In this document: in pieces, positions 1 through 11,779 of the stretch | Layout: the number at the start of each line of letters is the position of its first letter | How positions within the stretch are numbered: the first letter of the stretch is position 1 | NCBI GenBank assembly: GCA_028571685.1 | Contig: CM053146.1 | Location: forward strand, 21,239,431-21,303,430 | DNA length: 64,000 nt | Direction: 5' to 3' | Source of the DNA: Heterohyrax brucei | Lineage: Eukaryota; Chordata; Mammalia; Hyracoidea; Procaviidae | Translations under genes and position numbers: made by a program | Notes under the pieces: model-generated | Told to the model about the DNA's origin: nothing | The model's database searches: none | The model's input: the letters and a program-made list of their open reading frames with translations, nothing else

Positions 1-1940
1 GTTTCAGGTCCAGGGAAAGGCTTTCTCTCTGTGTCAGATCTGCAGGAAGGTCCTTCTTCTCAATCTTCCTCTGGACCAGGAGCTTCTCTGTACAGGAACC
101 CCAGGTCCAAAGGACAAGCCCTGCTCCCAGTGCCACTTTTGTGGAAGCATGTTTCAATTCTCTGCTTGCTTCCCTTTCATCTAACATAAAAGGCAGTGCA
201 CACGCCACACTCCAGGGTAATACCCTTTACATTGGATCAGGGATGTGATCTTGGTAAGGCTGTTAAAGTCCCACCCTAATCCTCTTTAACATAAAATTAC
301 AACCACAAAGTGGAGGACAAACACAATATAGTGAATCATGGCTGACCGAAGTTGACACAGATTTTTGGGAGACACAATTCAATCCATGCCATTCCACCCT
401 TTGGCCCTCCAAAATTCATGTTCTTGCTACACCTAAAACATACTCACTGTATCACCATCACAGCAAAAGTCTTAAATGGACTCCAAGTCCAAAAATTCAA
501 AACTTGTCTTTATCTGTGAAACCCAGAATACAAGTTATCTGCTTCTAAAGCACAATGGCAGAACATGCATAAGCTAGCCATTTCTGCTATGAATGGGAGA
601 AAATGGAGGAAATGAAGGCCTAACAGCCACCAAGTTAAGTCAGAAGAAGAACATACTAGACCTCAAGGCTTTGCAAATAATTCTGTTCTCTTAAACCATT
701 TACAAAATGGGCCACCCTTCAGACTCTATGTATTAGCCACACTCTCTAGATTCTCACTGGGGGCCTCTGAGCCCTGGGCTCAGCTCTGTCCTTGAAGCCC
801 ACTGGGACGGCAACTCTGTACCCTTGCCTTAGATGTATCATTCTCCTAGTCCATCTGAGGGGTGACTCTACCCTTAAAAACACGAGAGACCATGGCTTCA
901 CCCTTTGAAAACACAGAAGTTGAAACCACAGAAGTTGAGGCTGTCCCTCCTGAAAGTGAGGCAGCTTGGCTTCCTGTGTTCCTTGTCTCTTCAGCTTCTG
1001 CTTCCTGATTCCTTAGCCTTTCTGTCCCTCAGACCTCATATTCACATTGGCCCTACTCGGGTCAAGTATCCTCTAGCTCTGTAGCTCCACCAGTAAGTTC
1101 GTGGAAGCATCCTATTTAGCCAGTACTCTGGACAGAAGGCACTCAGCTCTCTCAGTCCTTGGGTCAGCAAGTCCAGTTCCACTGATAAGTCCCTGGAGGA
1201 AGCATACTGTACAAAGGCACTTGGCTCTCCAGCTTTGTAGATTGGCTCTAATACTGTCTGATGTTGGACTCCTTGTTCTGTAGCCAGTTGTCTGTCAGTG
1301 CTTCTGGACATCTATGTCATTCTTCACCAAAGTAATAACAGCTCTTCTCATTTCCTTCTGAGTCCTCTATCCATTCAGTGTCAAAACAGCTTCCACATTT
1401 TTGGTATCAGAGAAACACCCCACTCTTGGTACCAAATTCTGTCTTAAATAGTGCTGATATCACAGAAATATCACAAATGAAAGACTTTAAAAAAGAAAAA
1501 CTTATTCTCTCAGTCTAGTAGGCCACAAGTCCAAATTCAAGGCATGAGCTCCAAGGGAAGGCTTTGTTTCTGTCAGCTCCAAAGGAAGGTCCTTGTCATC
1601 AATTTTCCTGTAGTCTAGGAGCTTCTCTGTGCAAGAACCTCAGGTCCACAGGATGCGCTCAGCTCCTGGTACTACCCTCCTGGTAGTCTGAGGTCCCCAC
1701 TCTCTGTCTGCTTCCCTTTTACCTCTTGTAAGCTAAAAGGTGGTACAGGTCACATTCCAGGGAAACTCCTGTTACACTGGATGAGGGATGTGACCTTAGA
1801 AAGGGTGTTACAATCTCACCCTAATCCTCTTTAACATAAAAATTACAATCATGAAATGCGGGACAACCATACAATACAGGGAATCATGATCTACACAAGT
1901 TGACACATATTTTGGGGAGACACAATTTAATCCACTGACA
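1..1940 (-). mobile_element. MaLR-like (ERVL-MaLR) LTR retroelement, two LTRs, cut by the window edge
   Basis: Two related LTR-like blocks (1-391 and 1440-1940) flank about 1.05 kb of non-coding interior. Both blocks share phrases such as the run around 'gacacaattYaatcca' near one end and 'aggagcttctctgt'. The right block reads TGTCTTAA...TGACA on the plus strand, which is a TG...CA LTR on the minus strand. The interior begins with 'ccaccctttggccctcc', resembling the antisense interior of MaLR elements. No gag or pol frame is seen, as expected for MaLR. Family assignment is by resemblance only. Confidence 0.7.
1440..1940 (-). repeat. LTR of the MaLR-like element
   Basis: A 501-bp block bounded by TGTCTTAA and CTGACA on the plus strand. 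Related copies occur at 1-391, 25600-26088, 29949-30240 and 37488-37937, sharing 'aacagaaataccacaa' near one end and 'gacacaattcaatccatgaca' style ends. Confidence 0.65.
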
Positions 1941-2329
1941 GGAATGAAACTCAAACTTTACTAGGTATCAAAATAACCTCAGCAGCATCTGCACAGATTT
2001 CCTATGCTACTACCTTTCCTCTCTCCATTCACTCTTGAAATTCTGATTTTGTATCAGCTGAGATTTTTAGTGAATATCTCAGGTGATTCCGATACAGCTG
2101 GTCTACCTAAACACTCCTGAAAACCAACTAGCTGTGGTCATCAATAATTTTCCAACAGTCAAATTCAAAGCACTTTTGGTCTTATCTCTTTCTCCACAGC
2201 ATGTGATGCCTTCCTGAAATGCATTCCCCCATCACCTTCTACCATACAACTACACTCCTCTCTCATTACTTTTTAGTATTCTTTACTGGCTCCTCTGCTT
2301 CTGAGTGCCCTTTACCTTTTTTCTTTTTT

Positions 2330-2780
2330 ATAATAATTTATTTTTGTTGCTGAGGCTACACACAAAAAACACACACCAAGTTAACAATCTCTATGTACAA
2401 TTCAGTGACTGAAGAACGCTTAACATTTTTAAAATATTTTATTTTGTTTTAAGTGAACATTTACACAGCATATTAGGTTCCCATTTAACAATCTTTATAC
2501 ACATTGTTCCATGACACTGGTTATAATTTTCACTTGTGTCCACATTCTCATTATTTCCATTCTGTTTGTCTTGTCTCTATTGATCTAGCTTTCCCTCCTC
2601 TCTTTGCTTTTGGATATATGTCGACCTTTTGGTCTCATACCTTCAATTACATCGAACAAGACAAATTAAGTCAGCATATTACTCACGGGTGATAGTTTAT
2701 TTTACAAACCAATCTATCACTTCACTGAAAGAAGCAGCTTCAGTGCAAAGTTCAAGGTTATCTTAGGTTGAAAGCCTCAA
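2330..2780 (-). mobile_element. Truncated L1 3' UTR (antisense)
   Basis: T-rich start, then 'tttaagtgaacatttacac' and a pyrimidine-rich tract like those at 14445 and 15250. I read it as a 5'-truncated L1 3' UTR on the minus strand; there is no open frame. 1941-2330 holds no recognised gene, perhaps an old L2/MIR trace. Confidence 0.5.
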
Positions 2781-3310
2781 GACTCTATCCATCCAAGACA
2801 AGAGCCTCCAACCATTAAATGACTGTGGTTGGGGCTTTGTCACTAACCCTCTTCCTAACTATATGCACATTTCACAAGCAGTCACTGTCATACCCAATGC
2901 TTCAACTATCATCTATACAAACTAAATTCTGCCACTCTGAATTCCAAACTATTTTCACACAGCTAGCCCATGGCTATGCAATACAGGAGGGCAAAATAAA
3001 GATGCCTCAGTATCAGATGAACCTGAATCTACAACACAAGGACTTCAGTAGTATTACATTCTGAATTTCATTCTCCTTTAAAGTTGAAGATAACAACTTT
3101 CAGAGATTTTTATCCAGATTAAATGAAAAAGGGGAAAAAAGGATGTAATGAGACATTTCCTTCTCTTCCTGGCATAAATTGGACAGGATGCCCTGGAACC
3201 ACGGGGCATACTCCTCGCTTGCCTCAGAGATAGCAAGCAAGGAGACAGCTAACCTAAAGTTGGGAGACTGACACATACAGGGGAACTGAACAAGTAAACA
3301 CGATGAGGAT
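2781..3310. other. No gene recognised
   Basis: Unassigned sequence with short spurious frames only. I see no convincing repeat or exon. Confidence 0.4.
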
Positions 3311-3466
3311 ACCCAAAAAAACCTGCTGCCATTAAATCCATTCCAACGCACAGTAACTCTATAGTGCAAAGTAGAACTGTGCCACAGAGCTTCCAAGTAG
3401 TGCCTGGTGATTTGAACTGCAGATCTCCTGGTTAGCAGCTGCAGCACTTAACCACTGTGCCACCAT
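3311..3466 (-). repeat. AfroSINE (antisense)
   Basis: Reads 'ctgctgccattaaatcc' through 'ttaaccactgtgccacca', the reverse complement of the tRNA-like AfroSINE with its TGGTGGCACAGTGGTTAAG A-box region. Confidence 0.9.
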
Positions 3467-3475
3467 GGTAATGAA

Positions 3476-3547
3476 AGCAACCTAAACCCAACTGCTATTG
3501 AGTCAATTCTGCCTCACAGTGACGTTATGGGAGGATAATAGGAATCA
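3476..3547 (-). repeat. AfroSINE fragment (antisense, 3' part only)
   Basis: 'aacccaactgctattgagtc' and 'tgcctcacagtgacg' match the 3' end of the SINE; the tRNA-like body is absent. Confidence 0.7.
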
Positions 3548-3804
3548 ATGTCTCACTGTTGGAGAGAGGATTTACAAACATACAAGGGGTATGCCCAGAA
3601 AGAATTCCAAAGTTTTGGAGTTAGGTCCACCAGTGTGGAATTAAAAATACATACATAGTTATATACACAAATAGATTCAGATACGTGCATAAATGCATGT
3701 ATTTCCTAGCTCTGCCTAAAAGTGATGACATCTGAAGAGCACTGAGCATACTACGTACCCAGATGTTCATTTCTAAATAACTATCTCAACTAAAAGAAAC
3801 AGGG

Positions 3805-4225
3805 CTCTCCAACTGATGGTCCTTCAGTCTGGAGGTCCCCCTGGGAGCATGGCTGTGACTCTCTAACCCCAAACTGTATCCAGCAGCGATGCCAACTCCC
3901 AAGACCAAGACTGAACTTGACTATATAAAACATGCAGTGATCCTGGTACCTCACAAACTTCTGGACTTAAATAAATATGCAGACGCTGTCCAAACAGCTC
4001 ACTGATGGAGGTGGGAAGATAGGGTAAGGGGGGGGACAGGTCTTGATCAAAAAGGCCCCAAAATTTCTAGACAGTAAGGGGGAGTGTACTGTCATTGGAG
4101 GGTGGGAAAAGGAGAGGATAGTAGGTAGAGTAGAGCAGTGGTGTGAGATCCAAATGTTATATGGCAAACTGATATGGATTGAATACTTGTACTTAAACCA
4201 CAATAAAATTTCTTTTTTAAAAAGA
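3805..4225 (+). mobile_element. L1 3' UTR, 5'-truncated
   Basis: Sequence 'aactgatggtcc', 'aggagtgtactgt'-like text and a terminal 'ccacaataaaatttc' with A-rich tail match the 3' end of the plus-strand L1 that finishes near 51345. It ends at a poly(A) signal AATAAA. Confidence 0.7.
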
Positions 4226-5016
4226 AGAAATGAGGGTTCCTTGGAAAACTGGATGATTCCAGGGCTGGGACAGAAAAAGAACGAGGTAAGTCTTGAACAT
4301 CTTACTGTGTCACAAAACAAAGAATGCTCAAAAAATGAGGACTTGTCAAAAAGACATGTAAGCCATGCTGACAGGCTCCCAGTGGCTAAGTCTAGGACAG
4401 TGTGCACATCAAAATAAAAAGAAAACAAAAAGACAGTAGCTGATAAAGCCTACCAAACAGGAACAGAAATCCATGAGTACACATTAATATAAACAAACCA
4501 AAAACCAAACCCGCTGCCATCAAGTCAATTCCAACTCATAACAACCCTACAGAACAGTAATGAATAAATAAATGTACAGAGAGGAAGGAAGTAGGATCTT
4601 CTTTCACTAGAATGCTAGCTACTAAGCATGGATGACAACCTTCATAGTAACACGTAATTCAGGGAAGAATCACCAACGGATACACTAGACTGGTGGTTGC
4701 TAGTTTAATGAGGAATAGAATATTGTCAGTCTTGGACACATTCTCAAGAAAGACGTATCAAATACAAAAGGAAAAATGGTGACTTTATGTGTAGAAACTC
4801 AGCAGACACAAGCTCAGCAAGATATTCAAGGTTAAACATCACCCATGATTACCTAAGAGGCAACAGTAATGCATGAGGACCAAAGAGTTATTTCTCACAA
4901 ACATACAAAACAATGATGTTGTAACAGTGGGGGCTTTGACTTAATCTCCTTGATACTGACTTTAGGATGTGGCATTGGTTTAATTTTTAATTACATAGTG
5001 AGGATGCCAAGGGTGT
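4226..5016. other. No gene recognised; one AfroSINE scrap at 4490-4562
   Basis: Contains a partial antisense AfroSINE 3' end ('acccgctgccatcaagtc' type) at about 4490-4562. The rest is unassigned. Confidence 0.5.
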
Positions 5017-5027
5017 ACAGATATTAT

Positions 5028-5075
5028 GCCAGCCAAGCCAAGTGCCGTCGAGTCGGATCCGACTCATGGCGACCC
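5028..5075 (-). repeat. 48-bp 3'-tail-only SINE/RTE insertion with target duplication
   Basis: A 48-bp segment starting 'gccagccaagccaagtgcc' and ending 'catggcgaccc' is flanked on both sides by the same 11 bp, acagatattat (5017-5027 and 5076-5086). It contains the perfect palindrome gagtcggatccgactc. Only the 3' terminal hairpin of the AfroSINE/RTE family is present, with a GCCAA/TTGGC repeat tail instead of the usual one. Confidence 0.85.
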
Positions 5076-5086
5076 ACAGATATTAT

Positions 5087-5469
5087 AAACATTCCAATAT
5101 TTAGATCCTCTAGGGATTGCTTTCGAACCTTTCCTCGATGCAACATCAAAGAAAATGATAATTTTTTAACACACTAGGATAAGCTGTAATACAACAGGTT
5201 TAGGACAGGCCACAGGGCAAAGGTAAACATCCTGGGGACTCCAACACACCAAAGTCCCTTAGCCTGAGGATATCTTGTTCACTGGCACACCAGTAATCCA
5301 TTCATGGCACGTCAGTTGAGAATCTGTATTCTAATCCTACTCACTGCCCAAACACAAGGATTCTCATAAAGCTTCACAGGCAACAGATTCACATACATAA
5401 ACAGACACCCATTCAGAGACACATATAACCACACAACTCCCATTTTTCCAAGCACACTATGCATTCATA
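5087..5469. other. No gene recognised
   Basis: Unassigned, mildly AT-rich sequence without convincing coding or repeat signal. Confidence 0.4.
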
Positions 5470-5740
5470 CCTAAGACTTTTTGTACATGCTGTTCTCTCT
5501 ACCCAGGTCAACTCCAACTCACCTTCTAAGAACTTACCCAACTGCCACTTCTCATTTCCGCCAAATCTTAATACACTAATTCTAAATTGCAATTGTGTGT
5601 CACGTGTGTTACTACTCTAGAATTTGAGCTCCTTCATGATGACTATCATGTCTTTCTTATTTTTCTACTACTGCTTCCACTACAAAAAGATATTCAATAC
5701 TAAGTAAATTAAAATATAAATGAATGTCCACATTGTTCCT
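5470..5740 (+). repeat. L2-type LINE remnant
   Basis: 'caactccaactcaccttctaag' style text followed by 'gaatttgagctccttcatga' resembles the L2 3' end. Old and diverged; low confidence. Confidence 0.4.
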
Positions 5741-6074
5741 TAATAAGCCAAAATAAATATCAATTAAACTCATGAAGGATAATTTTACTACTAAATTGGC
5801 ATTTTTCTCCAAATTTCTCCAAATAAAAGAACACCGCAGGTAGTTTTTAAAGAGAGAAATTTGATACACAGAAATGTTCTTATCACTGGACCATGACCAT
5901 GATACAGGGCTTTAGACTGAGAAAACCACCAAAAATGGGGGGGCAAAAAAAAAGCTTTCAGTACAGAGATACTACAGTTTGTAATAGTGTAAAAGTTAGG
6001 AATAACCAAAACATTTAACACAAGGTAAATGATTGTACTAAATCACCTGAATGTCTTAGAAATCACTGAAACTA

Positions 6075-6600
6075 CGAGGTCTGACAATTATGTCCACAAA
6101 CTTAATTGTTCTGAGTGCTGCATACCTCAGCACTGAATATCAGTATAGTCACCTTCAAAGTACTTCCCTTGGGAAGCTATGCACCAATGCCAGTTCACTC
6201 CTCAAAGCAATTCTGGAATGACAACTGTACGTGGTGGCAAGTTCCTAAACTTAATTATACAGCTGGTTGTGAGGGTTTTTAACCAGTAAATAACCATACT
6301 GGAACACTTTACCTACTCACGTGATCTGGCCGCAAATGACATTTTTCTTTACCCAAAGATAAAGGAACTATTGAAAAGAAGACATTTTGATGACATTCCG
6401 GACATCAGGGGGACATGGTAACAGCTCTGATGGCCATTCCAGGAAGAGTTCCAAAATTGCTGTGGAAGGTGGACTACGTCCTGGCATTGGTGCACAGCTT
6501 TCCAAGGTGAGTACTTCAAATGTGACCACAGTGATACTCAGCAATGAGGTATGCAGCCCTTTTTCTAGGATGAGTTCATGAACTTAATCGTCAGTCCTCG
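6075..6600 (+). mobile_element. Mariner-family DNA transposon, internally deleted
   Basis: The ends are imperfect inverted repeats: cgaggtctgacaatta at 6075 and its counterpart cgaggactgacgatta read on the minus strand from 6600. Each end abuts a TA dinucleotide (6073-6074 and 6601-6602), the usual mariner target duplication. The inside encodes a decayed C-terminal transposase part on the plus strand: a 'SRDLAANDIFLYPK' stretch near 6320 (position of the last catalytic aspartate motif in DD34D enzymes), then 'RRHFDDIPDI' near 6380. About half the expected 1.3 kb is missing, so it is inactive. Confidence 0.8.
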
Positions 6601-6639
6601 TACACTTAAGAAGATGTAACAAAAGGGAAAAATCAGGTA

Positions 6640-6850
6640 CCATCTACTACCTCTTCCATTTAATGCACAGTGCCAATGTTTTACATACATTATCTTAATC
6701 TTCAAAGCAATACAAGTCAAGTATTATTATCCATATTTCTTACTTAAAAAAACAGGCTCTAAAGTTTGAGACCAGATTCTAAACCAGATCTGACTGACTC
6801 CAAAATCTGCGATCTTTGCCCTGCATTGCAAAGCCTCAACTCTGTAAAAT
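6640..6850 (+). repeat. Ancient MIR/L2-like remnant
   Basis: 'ttacatacattatcttaatc' and 'attattatccatatttc' resemble the conserved body of an old mammalian-wide repeat. Assignment uncertain. Confidence 0.4.
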
Positions 6851-7073
6851 GTTTCTAGTATATTAAACCTCAAATTGTATCTCTACCAAAAGAACCTTAT
6901 AAAAAATATGGACAACTGGCTGGAAGTTGCGATGATTAAGGGTCAATGCTGTTACAGTATTTATCATTTTTTAAACTAGTAACTTTTGAAAGTAGGTATG
7001 GACTATGCTTATGAGGCAGTAGTAAAGAAACAATTTTCACTTTTAAATGTTTTACATTTTTATTAAAGACATA

Positions 7074-7234
7074 TAAACCAAAAACCCAAACTCATTGCCA
7101 TCAAGTTGATTCCGACTCAAAAATACTGAAGGACAGAGCAGAAACGCCCTGTAGGACTTCCAAGGACTAGCTGGTAGATTCAAACTGCCAACTTTTTGGT
7201 TAGGAGTCAGCTCTTAACCACCCACCAGGGCTCC
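7074..7234 (-). repeat. AfroSINE (antisense)
   Basis: Runs from 'aaacccaaactcattgcc' to 'accacccaccagggctcc', a complete antisense copy with B-box-like 'attcaaactgcc'. Confidence 0.9.
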
Positions 7235-7743
7235 ATAGTTAAGCAGCATATAAAAAACTTAAGAGTACATTAAAACATATTAACCACCCATACACATGTA
7301 TTAACTCTGGGGTACTTATTACCAGGATTCAAAGTTAGATCACTATGACTTGATCAAGCAGCATTCTAGAAAAAGGTGAATTTTGAGGCAGTCTTAAAAG
7401 AGGAGGCGTATGGACTGTAAAGAGTGATATTCAAACTGAGAAAACAAGGACAGAGAAAAAAAATAAAATTTCTTTTTTCTTTTTAAAGCAAGAATGAGAA
7501 ACAGGGTTGGTGAGATGAAATTAATGGAAAGCCTTCAAGGCCAAGGAGGTAAGTTTGGAACTGATTTGATAAGCAAGATCTAAAATCCTACTGCGTAATA
7601 CTGTGATCGGTAGTATTTAAATCTTAGTTAACAATGAAATACAATTTTAAATTCAGTTCTTCAGACATACTAGTCACATTTCAAGTTGTCCTAGTCACAT
7701 TTCAAGTGCTCTGTAATACAAGTTGCTTCTGACTCATGGTGAC

Positions 7744-8344
7744 TGTTACTGATTGAATTAATGGGTCAGCTTGGCTGAGCCATGATTCTCAGTAGTCTGA
7801 CTGTGCATTATTTTGTCATCTGAAGTGGTTTTCCCACATGCTGTAAACCCTACCTATATGATATTAACACGGCAGGATTAGCAATAGCTATGTTAATAAG
7901 GCAGGACACAATCTACAAGTCTAGGCTGTATCTTTAGTCAATCTCTTTTCAGATATATGACAGAGAAGTAAACAAAGAGACAGGAGGATGTCACAGCACC
8001 AAGAAGGCAGTGCTTGGAGCAGAGATCATCCTTTGGACCCAGGGTCCCTACATGCAGAAACTCCTAATCCAGGAGAACACTGATGTGAATTTGAATTTTT
8101 ACCCTATTTTTTATTGCTGGCAAAGTGGTTGAGAGATCAGAGTGCTAACCAAAAGGTTGGCAGTCTGAATACACCAGCTGCTCCTTGGAAACACTGTGGG
8201 CAGTTCTCCTCTGTCCTATAAGGTTCACTTATGAGTTGGAATTGGCTTGATGGCACAAAACAATGAACTATGAAAAAATAATTCTCTTCACTAAAGCCAT
8301 CCACTTGTGATACTTCTATTATAATAGCAACAGATAACTAAGAC
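7744..8344 (+). mobile_element. Solo LTR (ERVL/MaLR type) carrying an AfroSINE
   Basis: Starts TGTTACTGATTG and ends ATAACTAAGACA. The sequence 'gggtcagcttggctgagcc' is typical of mammalian ERVL/MaLR LTRs. It is split by the AfroSINE at 8111-8270. Flanks GTGAC and GCAAC may be a decayed 5-bp target duplication. Confidence 0.6.
8111..8270 (+). repeat. AfroSINE (sense) inside an LTR
   Basis: Body 'gtgctaaccaaaaggttggc', 'agctgctccttggaaaca' and tail 'gagttggaattggcttgatg' identify a sense copy. Confidence 0.85.
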
Positions 8345-8584
8345 AGCAACCCTATGTGTGTCAGAGAACTACTACCTGAAAATAAGAATATATAAACTTT
8401 TCAGAAGCAGATCACCAGGTCTATCTTCCAATGCACCTCTGGATACGTTCAAACCAACCTTTCAGGGATGAGTCAAGTATTTAACCATTTACAAAACCCT
8501 GGGACAGTTTATAATATGGTTAATGACTATTAGATCTGACACTACAAATAAAGTGCATTTCTATCACTGCAGAAAGTTTTATGG

Positions 8585-8810
8585 TACAGCACTGATCTAT
8601 AGCATGAGCTTTAGGTCAGAAACACCTGGTTTGAATTCCATCAACTAGCAGTATGATCCTAGACATGTTATTTAATTTTTCTTAGCTGCTACTTCTGGAG
8701 GGATATCGAGCAGCAAGGGGTTACTAATATCTATATCTCACAAACTCAACCTGATGATAAAGTGGGATAACATGAAAAACCCCTGGTACATAACAAGATA
8801 TTAAATACTC
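8585..8810 (+). repeat. MIR
   Basis: 'gtcagaaacacctggtttga' and 'agcagtatgatcctagaca' match the MIR core region around the donor-like and tRNA-like parts. Confidence 0.55.
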
Positions 8811-11700
8811 TTCCCTTCAGAATCCTTTTTCTTTCTACTACTGTGGGAAGCCCCCTCAGTAAAAGACACAAATACAATAACCCACCAAAATTTATATCTT
8901 TCTTTCAAGATAGTCCACTTATTTCCATTCTGCTCTACGTGGCTACTTATTTTTTAAAATACTTCCACCTCCCCCAGTGTTTCTACTTAAATAACAAAAA
9001 CAATGAGTAGGGAAAGAAAAAAATGCCTCTAATAAAATGGAAGAGTATACAACAAATTTCTCCTCCACTGTTCCCATCCCATTTTAAATACGACTATACT
9101 GATCACATAATAAGAGAAATAAATTACACTGTTCATAGATACTATACTTCTATATCAACAATGAAGATTCCACAGTAATTCTACGTAACATTCTTTGTCC
9201 TCATCTTAACTGAGTATTAAATGAAGAGAGATCACCTTCTTCTTAGGGTACCTTCCTGTCTGCCCCCCAAAATTTCCAGAATATTAAAAACCAATCTTTA
9301 AGATTTCATACTTTATTCTAATAAACTCATAAACTTAACAAATCTGGGTTACAACAGACAAAAAAACTTTGTAACATGCAGTAACCCAGAAAAACACCAA
9401 AATTCAACTCAATTTATAACCAGTGAATTTCTACCAATAACTAAATTTTACTTAGGTACAACAGTTCATATCTAGCCATATTAAATCACATAACTTTGCC
9501 ATTTCTAGTAAAATCACCAGTTTTACATTCCTAGTAATTAAAAAAACTCCAAGAAGAACTTTAAAAAAGTCTTTATGATATCCATCACACAGATTACGAT
9601 TTCTACGTATTTTCAAGAGTATTCTTGTTTAAACCTGACCATATTAACTCTCAGTGGGGCAAAAAGTCCTCTCTGGAACAGTGCCCCTTTAAAATCATCT
9701 GGTAATAAAGGTATCATCAGTCTCTTACTCTGCTTCCTAATTGTGATGCTCTTTTTAGACTCTGCAGTAAGTATAAATAAAAACTAAGCAGATAACACTG
9801 CACACTGTAACTGTTACTTTACAACTTAAATTGTTTAACTATGTCTTCTAAATAAAATGAAAATAGCCTAATATACAAATCACAGTTTAATAAGTCTTTG
9901 AGATCCACATAAGCAAAAAAAGAAAAAAAGCTTTTATTACTACTTCATATAAAATATTATATTTGTATATATTTTTTTAATTTAGATTTCTATGCCTGAA
10001 CTGACGAAATGAACTTGCAACATCCTATAATTTGTTAAAGTCTTTCAATAACAATGAAACATACACTGGTCACAGTAGACCAGTTCAAACAAATTTTCCC
10101 GTGGCTGCATTCTAAGTACATCCGACCCAGAAAGTATTTTTAGCAAGTGTGTTCAATCAACGCTGGTTTTATGCCTCGCCTAAATTAGACTTTGGGTGTC
10201 ATAAATTTAAAGTAACAATGTAACTAGGAGCACTTTTAAAGATATTCCACTAGAATATAACAAAACAGCACATTTGAGACAATTCAATACCCACAATGCA
10301 GAAGCTAAGCTTATGAGAAAACAGGCAATAAGAAAGTCACTCCTCAGCCATAACTACTTTTGAGGAATCTGTGAAAGTTTACATCCTCTAATGTAATAAT
10401 CTTTAACTTAGTAAATATTAATAAAAAGTACAAAATTGTGATGTCTCGTGTTTTAAAAACCTCTCGTCAAATGCTCAAAGCACATTAGCTAAATCACAAA
10501 TACTCTCATGCATAAAACAAACCATGGTTGTCTTATTATGAACAACTTAACATCAAGGTGTTAAGGACTCATGCACACTTCTCAATGTAAAACTTAACAA
10601 AGATAGGTGTGCCATAAAAATCCTGAAGAGAAATATAAATAGGCTCTGCAGTAATCGGAGCATAAATTTATTCTGTAAAAGAAAAAAAAAGTGGTGCCAC
10701 AAAATGATAGCACTCTTTTATTACGACCTAGTAAAGAAATTCTATATAATACTGAAACTTTATTTTTTTAAAATTCTTCCTTTTTTATTAATCTGTAAAT
10801 TTAATGTGTATGTTTCAAACCAAGATTTAACTGAAACGTTTAGCTCTATTCCATTATGCGCAAAGTACTTATTAAGTACTCCGAATTCTAAAATGATCAT
10901 TTAAGGTCATCCCTCCTTCCCACCCCACCCACAAACAAAAAAAAAAATGAGAAATAAATCCCCCTCGCCCATCACATCAAGGTTTAGAAAACCAGTATAA
11001 TAACACGTTCTGGCTTTTACTGTTTCAGCCTTCTTTCTACTCAAACCGTCTGTTACAAGTCGGATACATTAGCTTTTTTGTTTTTAATCTTTCTCCATAA
11101 GCATGTTTTAAACTGTAGCTAATGAGCTGTAGTGTTTCAAATGGGCCCAGCATTTGGTCACACAAACTCGAATTCAAAAACCAGCTAGTATACTGCACAT
11201 ATATGACAGGTTCTGCTTTAACAAGGACATTCAATATTCATACCGTCCTTCTGTGGTGTCCTACATAAAGCAGATAGTCTCCTAAGTTTCTCAGGGACAC
11301 TCATACATATACCTGTGTGACTACAGTGTTCCATTTTACGGAAGCCCTGAGAAAAGCATCGGTAGGTTCAATCAGCTACATCTCAACTTTATTTTGGCAC
11401 AGCTACACATTCTTAAATCCAAGTATATACCGGGAGAATCATACGCTTAAAACTTCAATGGTAGGGCACTCTACCCTATCCAGTCTATCCATGCAGCATG
11501 CAGGAACCGTGCGCATGAACCAACTGAAGGAAAAAAAAAATGGAATTCTATCAAAAATGAAAACCTGAGAAGATTCTAAAACCTTACCCAGAGTTTAGGT
11601 ATCGTGGAACATTCCATCTCTGCGCCTATTCCATCCCTTCTCCCTTTGCTCACCCATAACACAGATTCCAATTAGAATCCCCCGAAGCTCCGAGAGCAGT
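8811..11700. other. AT-rich, largely repeat-free stretch; no gene recognised
   Basis: Nearly 2.9 kb with no AfroSINE, L1 or LTR that I can recognise, next to the CpG island. Open frames are short and random-looking. It may be intron 1 of a gene read leftwards from the island; no exon can be shown. Confidence 0.5.
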
Positions 11701-11779
11701 GGCCCCGAAAAAGTGTTCTTTTTCCTTCTTCCTGTTTAAACAACCTTACGCATCCAGTTTTTCCCACCTGGCTCACCCT

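Noticed and set aside
3967-4428. 153-codon minus frame and 124-codon plus frame
   Set aside because: They overlap an L1 3' UTR and each other, and have low-complexity composition.
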